A stretch of DNA of 64,000 bases, taken from assembly GCF_902497625.1 (NCBI RefSeq), contig NZ_CABVGX010000029.1:1-64000 (forward strand), read 5' to 3'. The stretch is from Pseudomonas fluorescens (GTDB lineage Bacteria > Pseudomonadota > Gammaproteobacteria > Pseudomonadales > Pseudomonadaceae). The notes under the pieces were generated by a model, which saw nothing but the letters and a program-made list of their open reading frames with translations, had not been told where the DNA came from and searched no databases. Position numbers and translations under genes: made by a program. Each line of letters begins with the position of its first letter. The first letter of the stretch is position 1. This document shows positions 36,944 to 45,295 of this stretch, piece after piece.

Positions 36944-39775
36944 ATGCAAGAAAGCGTGATGCAGCGCATGTGGAACAGCGCCTACCTGTCCGGTAGTAAC
37001 GCTGCCTATGTGGAAGAGCTCTACGAGCTCTACCTGCACGACCCTAACGCTGTGCCAGAAGAGTGGCGCACCTACTTCCAGAAGTTGCCTGCTGACGGCA
37101 ACTCTGCCACCGATGTTTCGCACTCCACAATTCGCGATCATTTCGTCTTGCTGGCAAAGAACCAGCGCCGCGCCCAACCGGTTTCCGCCGGCAGCGTGAG
37201 CAGTGAGCACGAGAAGAAGCAAGTTGAAGTGCTGCGATTGATCCAGGCCTACCGTATGCGTGGCCACCAGGCAGCCCAGCTTGATCCGCTGGGGCTGTGG
37301 CAGCGTCCTGCACCTGCAGACCTGTCAATCAATCATTACGGCTTGACCAATGCCGATCTTGATACGACCTTCCGTGCCGGCGACCTGTTCATCGGCAAAG
37401 AGGAGGCGAGCCTACGCGAAATTAACGAAGCGTTGCAGCAGACATATTGCCGCACCATCGGCGCTGAATTTACGCACATCACCGATTCCGAGCAGCGCCA
37501 GTGGTTCCAGCAACGTCTGGAAAGCGTACGCGGCCGTCCGGTCTACTCCGCCGACGTCAAGAGCCACCTGCTCGAGCGCGTGACTGCCGGTGAAGGTCTG
37601 GAAAAATACCTGGGCACCAAATACCCCGGTACCAAGCGCTTCGGTCTGGAAGGCGGCGAAAGCCTGATCCCGATGCTCGACGAGTTGATCCAGCGTTCCG
37701 GTTCCTACGGCACCAAGGAAATCGTCATCGGCATGGCCCACCGTGGCCGCCTCAACGTATTGGTCAACACCTTCGGCAAGAACCCGCGCGAGCTGTTCGA
37801 CGAGTTCGAAGGCAAGAAGAAGGTCGAGCTGGGTTCCGGTGACGTCAAATACCACCAGGGCTTCTCGTCCAACGTGATGACCACCGGTGGCGAAGTTCAC
37901 CTGGCCATGGCATTCAACCCGTCCCACCTGGAAATCGTATCTCCAGTGGTCGAGGGTTCGGTTCGCGCTCGTCAGGATCGTCGTAACGATCCTACCGGCG
38001 AGAAGGTGCTGCCGATTTCCATCCACGGTGACGCGGCATTTGCCGGTCAGGGCGTGGTGATGGAGACCTTCCAGATGTCGCAGACCCGCGGTTTCAAAAC
38101 CGGCGGCACCGTGCACATCGTGATCAACAACCAGGTCGGTTTCACCATCAGCAACCCGCTCGACTCGCGCTCCACCGAGTACGCCACCGACGTTGCCAAA
38201 ATGATCCAGGCGCCGATTCTCCATGTGAATGGTGATGATCCGGAAGCCGTGTTGTTCGTGACTCAGTTGGCCATCGATTACCGCATGCAGTTCAAGCGTG
38301 ACGTGGTCATCGACCTGGTCTGCTACCGTCGTCGCGGCCACAACGAGGCCGACGAGCCTAGCGGCACCCAGCCGATGATGTATCAGCAGATCACCAAGCA
38401 GCGCACCACCCGTGAGCTGTACGCTGATCGTCTGACCCAGGGCGGTGTGCTCGACGCAGAGCGTGTTCAGGCGAAAGTCGATGAATACCGCAACGCTCTG
38501 GACAACGGTCTGCATGTTGTGAAGAGCCTGGTCAAAGAGCCGAACAAAGAGTTGTTCGTGGACTGGCGTCCGTATCTGGGCCACGCCTGGACCGCGCGTC
38601 ACGACACCAGCTTTGACCTGAAAACCTTGCAGGAACTGTCTGCCAAGCTGCTGGAAATTCCGGAAGGCTTCGTGGTTCAGCGCCAGGTTTCGAAAATCTA
38701 CGAAGACCGTCAGAAAATGCAAGCCGGCGGCCTGCCGATCAACTGGGGTTACGCCGAAACCATGGCGTACGCGACCCTGGCGTTCGAAGGTCACCCGATC
38801 CGCATGACGGGTCAGGACATCGGTCGCGGTACGTTCTCGCACCGTCACGCTGTCTTGCACAACCAGAAAGACGCGGGCACCTACGTGCCGCTGCAGAATC
38901 TGTACAAAGGCCAGCCACGTTTCGACCTGTACGATTCGTTCTTGTCTGAAGAAGCCGTTCTGGCGTTCGAATACGGTTACTCGACCACCACGCCTGAGGC
39001 GCTGGTGATCTGGGAAGCCCAGTTCGGCGACTTCGCCAACGGAGCCCAGGTCGTGATCGACCAGTTCATCACCAGTGGCGAGCACAAGTGGGGCCGTCTT
39101 TGCGGTCTGACCATGCTGCTGCCGCACGGTTATGAAGGGCAGGGGCCGGAGCATTCCTCGGCACGTCTGGAGCGTTACCTGCAGCTGTGCGCCGAGCACA
39201 ACATTCAGGTAGCGGTACCGACTACCCCGGCGCAGATCTACCACCTGCTGCGTCGTCAAGTGATCCGTCCGCTGCGCAAGCCGCTGATCGTGCTCACACC
39301 GAAGTCGCTGCTGCGTCACAAACTGGCCGTGTCCACCCTGGAAGATCTGGCTCAAGGTTCGTTCCAGACCGTTATCCCGGAAATCGATGCACTGGAACCG
39401 AGCAAGGTCGAGCGCGTTGTTCTGTGTAGCGGCAAGGTCTACTACGACCTGCTGGAAAAACGCCGTGCCGAAGGTCGTGATGACATCGCCATCGTGCGTA
39501 TCGAGCAGCTGTACCCATTCCCTGAGGACGACTTGAACGAAGTCCTGGCTCCGTACACCAACCTCAAACATATCGTTTGGTGTCAGGAAGAGCCGATGAA
39601 CCAGGGTGCCTGGTACTGCAGCCAACACCATATGCGCCGCATCGTTGGCAATCACAACAAGTCGCTCGTACTCGAATACGCCGGCCGTGATGCTTCTGCT
39701 GCACCTGCTTGTGGTTATGCATCGATGCACGCTGAGCAGCAGGAAAAACTGCTGCAAGACGCCTTTACTGTTTAA
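36944..39775 (+). CDS. sucA: 2-oxoglutarate dehydrogenase E1 component
   Basis: This 943-residue thiamine-diphosphate enzyme decarboxylates 2-oxoglutarate and passes the succinyl group to the lipoyl domain of SucB. Conserved parts include MQRMWNSAYLSGSNAAYVEE at the N-terminus, AHRGRLNVLVN (about 268), GDAAFAGQGVV (about 363), the ThDP-binding region GFTISNPLDSRSTEYATDVA (about 400) and GQDIGRGTFSHRHA (about 625). Length matches the family. It precedes sucB by 42 bases. Confidence 0.98.
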   Translation: MQESVMQRMWNSAYLSGSNAAYVEELYELYLHDPNAVPEEWRTYFQKLPADGNSATDVSHSTIRDHFVLLAKNQRRAQPVSAGSVSSEHEKKQVEVLRLIQAYRMRGHQAAQLDPLGLWQRPAPADLSINHYGLTNADLDTTFRAGDLFIGKEEASLREINEALQQTYCRTIGAEFTHITDSEQRQWFQQRLESVRGRPVYSADVKSHLLERVTAGEGLEKYLGTKYPGTKRFGLEGGESLIPMLDELIQRSGSYGTKEIVIGMAHRGRLNVLVNTFGKNPRELFDEFEGKKKVELGSGDVKYHQGFSSNVMTTGGEVHLAMAFNPSHLEIVSPVVEGSVRARQDRRNDPTGEKVLPISIHGDAAFAGQGVVMETFQMSQTRGFKTGGTVHIVINNQVGFTISNPLDSRSTEYATDVAKMIQAPILHVNGDDPEAVLFVTQLAIDYRMQFKRDVVIDLVCYRRRGHNEADEPSGTQPMMYQQITKQRTTRELYADRLTQGGVLDAERVQAKVDEYRNALDNGLHVVKSLVKEPNKELFVDWRPYLGHAWTARHDTSFDLKTLQELSAKLLEIPEGFVVQRQVSKIYEDRQKMQAGGLPINWGYAETMAYATLAFEGHPIRMTGQDIGRGTFSHRHAVLHNQKDAGTYVPLQNLYKGQPRFDLYDSFLSEEAVLAFEYGYSTTTPEALVIWEAQFGDFANGAQVVIDQFITSGEHKWGRLCGLTMLLPHGYEGQGPEHSSARLERYLQLCAEHNIQVAVPTTPAQIYHLLRRQVIRPLRKPLIVLTPKSLLRHKLAVSTLEDLAQGSFQTVIPEIDALEPSKVERVVLCSGKVYYDLLEKRRAEGRDDIAIVRIEQLYPFPEDDLNEVLAPYTNLKHIVWCQEEPMNQGAWYCSQHHMRRIVGNHNKSLVLEYAGRDASAAPACGYASMHAEQQEKLLQDAFTV

Positions 39776-39817
39776 CGCCTTCGCGCACCTGAAACCGAAT
39801 TTAAGGACCCACAGATA

Positions 39818-41050
39818 ATGGCTATCGAAATCAAAGCCCCCACTTTTCCGGAATCGGTTGCCGACGGCACCGTTGCCACCTGGCACAAACAACCGGGCGA
39901 CGCTGTAAAGCGTGACGACCTGATCGTCGACATCGAAACCGACAAGGTTGTGCTGGAAGTGCTTGCGACTGCCGACGGCGTGCTGGGCGCTATCGTCAAG
40001 AACGAGGGCGACACCGTTCTGTCCGACGAAGTTCTGGGCTCGATCGAAGCGGGCGGCGCTGCTGCCGCTCCAGCTGCAACCGCAACCGCAGCTGCTGCTC
40101 CGGCTGCTGCACAAGCTGCTGCTCCTGCCGCTGAAGGCGAAGACGATCCGGTTGCTGCACCGGCAGCGCGCAAGCTGGCTGAAGAAAACGGCATCAACAT
40201 CGCTTCCGTGTCCGGCACTGGCAAAGGCGGTCGTGTTACCAAAGAAGACGTGGTGGCGGCTGTTGCTGCGAAAAAATCTGCTCCTGCTGCTGCGCCTGCC
40301 AAGGCTGCTGCACCGGCTGCGGCCGCTCCAGTGTTCGCTGCCGGCGACCGCATCGAGAAGCGCGTACCAATGACCCGCGTGCGCGCGACCGTTGCCAAGC
40401 GTCTGGTTGAAGCGCAGTCGAACATGGCCATGCTGACCACCTTCAACGAAGTCGACATGACCGAAGTCATGGCCCTGCGTTCGAAGTACAAGGATCTCTT
40501 TGAGAAGAGCCATAACGGTGTACGCCTGGGCTTCATGTCGTTCTTCGTCAAAGCCGCTACCGAAGCGCTGAAACGCTTCCCGGCAGTCAACGCCTCGATC
40601 GACGGTGCCGACATCGTTTATCACGGCTATGCCGACGTTGGTGTTGCCGTGTCCAGCGACCGTGGTCTGGTCGTACCGGTACTGCGTAATGCCGAACTGA
40701 TGAGCCTGGCTGAAATCGAAGGCGGCATCGCCACCTTCGGCAAGAAGGCTCGCGACGGCAAATTGTCCATGGACGAAATGACCGGCGGTACGTTCACCAT
40801 CACCAACGGTGGTACCTTCGGTTCGATGATGTCGACCCCGATCGTCAACCCGCCGCAAGCGGCCATCCTGGGCATGCACAACATTCTGCAGCGCCCTATG
40901 GCGATCAACGGTCAGGTCGTTATCCGTCCGATGATGTACCTGGCTCTGTCCTACGATCACCGTCTGATCGATGGCAAAGAAGCTGTGACCTTCCTGGTTA
41001 CCATCAAGAACCTGCTGGAAGACCCGGCTCGTCTCCTTCTGGATATCTAA
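39818..41050 (+). CDS. sucB: Dihydrolipoyl succinyltransferase (E2 of 2-oxoglutarate dehydrogenase)
   Basis: This 410-residue E2 core has a lipoyl domain (1-80) with the lipoylated Lys in DIETDKVVLEV (about residue 43). An Ala/Pro-rich linker (about 85-110) leads to the peripheral-subunit-binding domain (about 112-147; ARKLAEENGINIASVSGTGK), a second Ala-rich linker, and the catalytic domain with the active-site His and Asp in SYDHRLIDGKEAV. The start ATG follows an AAGGA site. Confidence 0.98.
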   Translation: MAIEIKAPTFPESVADGTVATWHKQPGDAVKRDDLIVDIETDKVVLEVLATADGVLGAIVKNEGDTVLSDEVLGSIEAGGAAAAPAATATAAAAPAAAQAAAPAAEGEDDPVAAPAARKLAEENGINIASVSGTGKGGRVTKEDVVAAVAAKKSAPAAAPAKAAAPAAAAPVFAAGDRIEKRVPMTRVRATVAKRLVEAQSNMAMLTTFNEVDMTEVMALRSKYKDLFEKSHNGVRLGFMSFFVKAATEALKRFPAVNASIDGADIVYHGYADVGVAVSSDRGLVVPVLRNAELMSLAEIEGGIATFGKKARDGKLSMDEMTGGTFTITNGGTFGSMMSTPIVNPPQAAILGMHNILQRPMAINGQVVIRPMMYLALSYDHRLIDGKEAVTFLVTIKNLLEDPARLLLDI

Positions 41051-41052
41051 AA

Positions 41053-41141
41053 AGCAGCTGCAAGTTGCAAGCTTCAGGCCCCAGGCTCAAGCCGAGTGAG
41101 TGGGCTTTTATCTTGCAGCTTGTGGCTTGAAGCTTGCTGCT
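41053..41141. repeat. Inverted repeat in the sucB-lpd spacer
   Basis: AGCAGCTGCAAGTTGCAAGC on the left is largely complementary to a segment ending AAGCTTGCTGCT on the right. The element (a GCAAGCTTCAGG repeat family) sits inside the operon and would form a long stem in the mRNA. A related partial copy lies after sucD, near 44850-44885. Confidence 0.7.
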
Positions 41142-41158
41142 AAAAGGGAACCTTTTTC

Positions 41159-42595
41159 ATGACTCAGAAATTTGACGTGGTAGTGATTGGCGCTGGCCCT
41201 GGCGGCTACGTGGCTGCCATTAAAGCAGCGCAGCTTGGTCTGTCGACTGTCTGCATCGAGAAGTACACCGACAAGGAAGACAAGCTGGCCCTGGGCGGTA
41301 CCTGCCTGAACGTTGGCTGCATTCCTTCCAAGGCGCTGCTGGACAGCTCCTGGAAATACAAGGAAGCCAAAGAAGGCTTCGCTATCCACGGTATCAACCA
41401 CGATGGCGTGAGCATGGACGTGGCGGCAATGGTTGGCCGCAAGGCGGGCATCGTCAAGAACCTGACTAGCGGTGTTGCCACGCTGTTCAAGGCCAACGGC
41501 GTTACTTCGATCCAGGGCCACGGCAAACTGCTGGCCGGCAAGAAAGTCGAGGTCACCAAGCCTGACGGTTCGGTAGAAATCATCGAAGCCGAGAACGTAA
41601 TCCTGGCCCCAGGTTCGCGTCCGATCGACATTCCTCCGGCTCCGGTCGACCAGAATGTCATCGTCGATTCGACTGGCGCACTGGAATTCCAGACTGTACC
41701 CAAGCGTCTGGGCGTCATCGGCGCCGGCGTGATCGGTCTGGAGCTGGGTTCGGTATGGTCGCGTCTGGGTTCGGAAGTGGTTGTCCTGGAAGCTCTGGAC
41801 ACCTTCCTGATGGCAGCGGACACCGCCGTTTCCAAGGAAGCGCTGAAAACCCTGACCAAACAGGGTCTGGACATCAAGCTGGGCGCTCGCGTAACCGGCT
41901 CGAAAGTGAACGGCGATGAAGTCGTTGTGAACTACACCGATGCCAACGGCGAACAGACCATCACGTTCGACAAGCTGATCGTAGCCGTTGGTCGCCGTCC
42001 AGTGACCACTGATCTGCTGGCTTCCGACAGTGGCGTGACCCTTGACGAGCGCGGCTTTGTGCACGTTGACGATCACTGCGCCACCACCGTACCGGGCGTT
42101 TTCGCTATCGGTGACGTGGTTCGCGGCATGATGCTGGCGCACAAGGCTTCGGAAGAAGGCATCATGGTTGTCGAGCGCATCAAGGGCCACAAAGCCCAGA
42201 TGAACTATGACTTGATCCCTTCGGTTATTTATACTCACCCGGAAATCGCGTGGGTTGGCAAAACCGAGCAGGCCTTGAAAGCCGAAGGCGTTGAAGTTAA
42301 CGTCGGCACCTTCCCGTTCGCAGCCAGTGGCCGTGCCATGGCAGCCAACGATACCGGTGGTTTCGTCAAGGTCATCGCAGATGCCAAGACTGACCGCGTA
42401 CTGGGCGTCCACGTGATTGGCCCGAGCGCTGCAGAACTGGTTCAGCAGGGCGCGATCGGTATGGAATTCGGCACCAGCGCTGAAGACCTGGGCATGATGG
42501 TTTTCTCCCATCCGACCCTGTCTGAAGCCTTGCACGAAGCAGCTTTGGCAGTGAATGGCGGCGCCATCCACATTGCCAACCGCAAGAAGCGTTAA
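41159..42595 (+). CDS. lpd: Dihydrolipoyl dehydrogenase (E3)
   Basis: This 478-residue flavoprotein reoxidises the dihydrolipoyl group of SucB with NAD+. The FAD motif VVIGAGPGGYVAAIKAAQL is at the N-terminus and the redox disulfide is in GGTCLNVGCIPSKALL. The NAD-binding region reads LGVIGAGVIGLELGSVW (about 183), and the catalytic His is in FSHPTLSEALHEA near the C-terminus. In Pseudomonas this E3, encoded beside sucAB, is the LPD-Glc type. Confidence 0.97.
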   Translation: MTQKFDVVVIGAGPGGYVAAIKAAQLGLSTVCIEKYTDKEDKLALGGTCLNVGCIPSKALLDSSWKYKEAKEGFAIHGINHDGVSMDVAAMVGRKAGIVKNLTSGVATLFKANGVTSIQGHGKLLAGKKVEVTKPDGSVEIIEAENVILAPGSRPIDIPPAPVDQNVIVDSTGALEFQTVPKRLGVIGAGVIGLELGSVWSRLGSEVVVLEALDTFLMAADTAVSKEALKTLTKQGLDIKLGARVTGSKVNGDEVVVNYTDANGEQTITFDKLIVAVGRRPVTTDLLASDSGVTLDERGFVHVDDHCATTVPGVFAIGDVVRGMMLAHKASEEGIMVVERIKGHKAQMNYDLIPSVIYTHPEIAWVGKTEQALKAEGVEVNVGTFPFAASGRAMAANDTGGFVKVIADAKTDRVLGVHVIGPSAAELVQQGAIGMEFGTSAEDLGMMVFSHPTLSEALHEAALAVNGGAIHIANRKKR

Positions 42596-42632
42596 GAAAA
42601 GACAATAAGAAACCACGGCGGCATGGCCCGTC

Positions 42633-42762
42633 GTGAGCCTTGCATGCAAAGCTCACCGCGGAAAGTCCGCTGGACGCAGCCTTGCGTAGCTGTACCGGTT
42701 GTCCGGAAAGGCTACGCAAGCAGCAGTCACAGGTGGTGCGGCACTTGAACAAGTGCAGCACC
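42633..42762 (+). ncRNA. Structured sucC leader, candidate sucC RNA motif
   Basis: Three strong stems occur in a row before sucC. GTGAGC/GCTCAC (42633-42656) encloses the palindrome TTGCATGCAA. CTTGCGTAGC/GCTACGCAAG (42681-42720), a perfect 10-bp stem, has CCGG-TTGT-CCGG in its loop. GGTGC-GCACTTG/CAAGTGC-GCACC (42735-42762) forms 12 pairs with one mismatch. A conserved cis-acting RNA called sucC is known in Pseudomonas sucC leaders; the position fits, but the match to the model is unchecked. Confidence 0.65.
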
Positions 42763-42796
42763 GAATGCGCAGTACCTAACGAAGACGGTAATAAGC

Positions 42797-43963
42797 ATGA
42801 ATCTTCACGAGTATCAGGGTAAGCAGCTGTTCGCTGAATACGGCCTGCCAGTTTCGACCGGTTACGCAGTAGACACTCCGGAAGCAGCAGCAGAAGCGTG
42901 CGACAAGATCGGCGGCAGCGAGTGGGTTGTCAAAGCCCAGGTTCACGCCGGTGGTCGCGGTAAAGCGGGCGGCGTAAAGCTGGTTCGCAGCAGAGAAGAC
43001 GCCAAAGCCTTTGCACAGCAGTGGCTGGGCAAGCGTCTGGTGACTTACCAGACTGACGCCAATGGTCAGCCAGTCACCAAGATCCTGGTTGAATCGTGCA
43101 CTGATATCGCTAAAGAGCTGTACCTGGGCGCTGTCGTTGACCGTTCGAGCCGTCGCATCGTGTTCATGGCTTCCACCGAAGGTGGCGTGGACATCGAGAA
43201 AATCGCTCACGACACTCCAGAAAAAATTCTGAAAGCCACTATCGATCCACTGGTCGGCGCTCAGCCATTCCAGGGTCGCGAGCTGGCATTCCAGTTGGGT
43301 CTGGAAGGCAAGCAAGTTGCTCAGTTCGCCAAGATCTTCGTAGGTCTGGCCAAGCTGTTCAAGGATCACGACCTGGCTCTGCTGGAAGTGAACCCGCTGG
43401 TGATCAAGGCTGACGGCGATCTGCATTGCCTCGACGCCAAGATCAACATCGACGCCAACGCAATGTACCGTCAGCCTAAGCTGAAGACTTTCCACGATCC
43501 GTCGCAAGACGATCCGCGCGAAGCGCACGCTGCCAAGTTCGAACTGAACTATGTAGCACTGGAAGGCAACATCGGCTGCATGGTCAACGGTGCTGGCCTG
43601 GCCATGGGTACCATGGACATCGTCAACCTGCATGGCGGCAAGCCAGCCAACTTCCTCGACGTAGGTGGTGGCGCTACCAAAGAACGCGTAACTGAAGCGT
43701 TCAAGATCATTCTGTCCGACACTAACGTCGCTGCAGTACTGGTCAACATCTTCGGCGGCATCGTTCGCTGCGACATGATTGCCGAAGGCATCATCGGCGC
43801 TGTGAAAGAAGTCGGCGTGAAAATCCCGGTTGTTGTTCGCCTTGAAGGTAACAACGCTGAGCTGGGCGCTAAAGTACTGGCAGAAAGCGGTTTGAACATC
43901 ATCGCTGCTACCAGCCTGACCGACGCTGCTCAACAAGTTGTCAAAGCTGCGGAGGGCAAATAA
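42797..43963 (+). CDS. sucC: Succinyl-CoA synthetase beta subunit
   Basis: This 388-residue ATP-grasp subunit binds nucleotide, and with SucD converts succinyl-CoA to succinate with ATP formation. The N-terminus MNLHEYQGKQLFAEYGLPVS, the KAQVHAGGRGKAGGVKL nucleotide segment (about 46) and the CoA-ligase-like LVNIFGGIVRCDMIAEGI (about 315) are typical. It overlaps sucD by one base (TAATG). Confidence 0.98.
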   Translation: MNLHEYQGKQLFAEYGLPVSTGYAVDTPEAAAEACDKIGGSEWVVKAQVHAGGRGKAGGVKLVRSREDAKAFAQQWLGKRLVTYQTDANGQPVTKILVESCTDIAKELYLGAVVDRSSRRIVFMASTEGGVDIEKIAHDTPEKILKATIDPLVGAQPFQGRELAFQLGLEGKQVAQFAKIFVGLAKLFKDHDLALLEVNPLVIKADGDLHCLDAKINIDANAMYRQPKLKTFHDPSQDDPREAHAAKFELNYVALEGNIGCMVNGAGLAMGTMDIVNLHGGKPANFLDVGGGATKERVTEAFKIILSDTNVAAVLVNIFGGIVRCDMIAEGIIGAVKEVGVKIPVVVRLEGNNAELGAKVLAESGLNIIAATSLTDAAQQVVKAAEGK

Positions 43964-44844
43964 TGAGCGTCCTGATCAATAAAGACACCAAAGTTATCTG
44001 CCAGGGCATTACCGGTTCGCAAGGTAGTTTCCACACCCAGCAAGCCATCGAATACGGCACCAAGATGGTTGGTGGTGTAACTCCTGGTAAAGGCGGCACC
44101 GAGCACCTGGGTCTGCCAGTGTTCAACACCGTGAAAGATGCTGTTGCTCAAACTGGCGCCACCGCCAGCGTGATCTACGTTCCGGCTCCTTTCTGCAAGG
44201 ACTCGATCCTGGAAGCGGCTTTCGGCGGCATCAAGCTGATCGTCTGCATCACCGAAGGCATTCCTACCCTGGACATGCTGGACGCTAAAGTTAAGTGCGA
44301 CGAGCTGGGCGTAGTCCTGATCGGCCCTAACTGCCCAGGCGTGATCACCCCAGGCGAATGCAAGATCGGCATCATGCCAGGTCACATTCACTTGCCAGGC
44401 AAGGTCGGTATCGTTTCCCGTTCCGGCACCCTGACCTACGAAGCTGTGAAGCAGACCACTGACGCCGGTTTCGGTCAGTCGACTTGCGTCGGCATCGGCG
44501 GTGACCCGATCCCGGGTTCGAACTTCATCGACATCCTGAAGCTGTTCCAGGAAGACCCGAAGACCGAAGCGATCGTCATGATCGGTGAGATCGGCGGTTC
44601 GGCTGAAGAAGAAGCGGCTGCCTACATCAAGGCACACGTGACCAAACCGGTTGTTTCCTACATCGCTGGTGTGACTGCTCCTCCGGGCAAGCGCATGGGC
44701 CATGCTGGCGCAATCATCTCTGGCGGCAAGGGTACTGCAGACGAGAAGTTTGCTGCCCTGGAAGACGCAGGCGTGAAAACCGTGCGTTCGCTGGCAGACA
44801 TCGGCAAGGCTTTGTCCGAGCTGACCGGTTGGGCGGTCAAGTAA
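43963..44844 (+). CDS. sucD: Succinyl-CoA synthetase alpha subunit
   Basis: This 293-residue subunit carries the phosphorylated active-site histidine in RMGHAGAIISGGKGT (about residue 247). It has a CoA-binding N-terminal Rossmann domain (TKVICQGITGSQGSFHTQQA) and GPNCPGVITPGECKIGI. It completes the TCA cluster and is followed by a terminator. Confidence 0.98.
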   Translation: MSVLINKDTKVICQGITGSQGSFHTQQAIEYGTKMVGGVTPGKGGTEHLGLPVFNTVKDAVAQTGATASVIYVPAPFCKDSILEAAFGGIKLIVCITEGIPTLDMLDAKVKCDELGVVLIGPNCPGVITPGECKIGIMPGHIHLPGKVGIVSRSGTLTYEAVKQTTDAGFGQSTCVGIGGDPIPGSNFIDILKLFQEDPKTEAIVMIGEIGGSAEEEAAAYIKAHVTKPVVSYIAGVTAPPGKRMGHAGAIISGGKGTADEKFAALEDAGVKTVRSLADIGKALSELTGWAVK

Positions 44845-44923
44845 GAGCAGTTTCAAGCTGCAAGCTTTAAGCCGCAAGCTAAGGGCAGCAGTGTTGGACG
44901 GTTCTTGAAAGACGCTTCACCAG

Positions 44924-44956
44924 ACAAAGGCCACCTCGGGTGGTCTTTGTTGTTTT
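44924..44956 (+). terminator. Intrinsic terminator of the sdh-suc cluster
   Basis: ACAAAGGCCACC pairs with GGTGGTCTTTGT (one G-T pair) and is followed by TGTTTT, about 80 bases after the sucD stop. Confidence 0.85.
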
Positions 44957-44964
44957 CGAAGATT

Positions 44965-45066
44965 AAAAGATCGCAGCCTCGTTGCACTCGACAGCTCCTA
45001 CGAGAAATCCGAAATCTTGTCGGGGTTGTGTAGGAGCTGTCGAGTGCAACGAGGCTGCGATCTTTT
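44965..45066. repeat. Perfect 37-bp inverted repeat (REPIN)
   Basis: Left arm 44965-45001 and right arm 45030-45066 are exact complements over 37 bases. The core is GATCGCAGCCTCGTTGCACT, and a 28-base loop separates the arms. This is the GATCGCAGCCTCG-type REP of the P. fluorescens group in its paired form. The perfect match suggests recent insertion or gene conversion. Confidence 0.9.
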
Positions 45067-45295
45067 GACCTTTATATATGTAAATGCGACACAGAAATGT
45101 CGCAGATCGGAATGTTCGCCCTCTAACAGTGCGTTTGTCGTGCAAATTCGTTAGGCTAGCCGCCATTTTTGCGTCCGCGTCCCACAAGGAAGCTTCGCGC
45201 TAAAGGGTCGGTCCTATGCGGTTCGGCAGCATTTCCCTCACCCATAAGGGAAATCCCTCTCTAAATTCCGATTTCAGTAGTGTGGTATTTCCCGA
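45067..45295 (+). promoter_or_regulatory. brnQ upstream region with two hairpins
   Basis: With the preceding repeat this forms a 450-base gene-free spacer. It contains TGCGACA (45085-45091) facing TGTCGCA (45098-45104), and ATTTCCCT (45231-45238) facing AGGGAAAT (45247-45254). The second is close enough to the brnQ start to lie in its leader. No regulator was identified. Confidence 0.4.

Noticed and set aside
37412..40960. A very long open frame on the minus strand, antisense to sucA and sucB (about 1,180 codons)
   Set aside because: High-GC codon usage leaves few stops on the opposite strand. The translation has no recognised domain, and the sense genes are beyond doubt.
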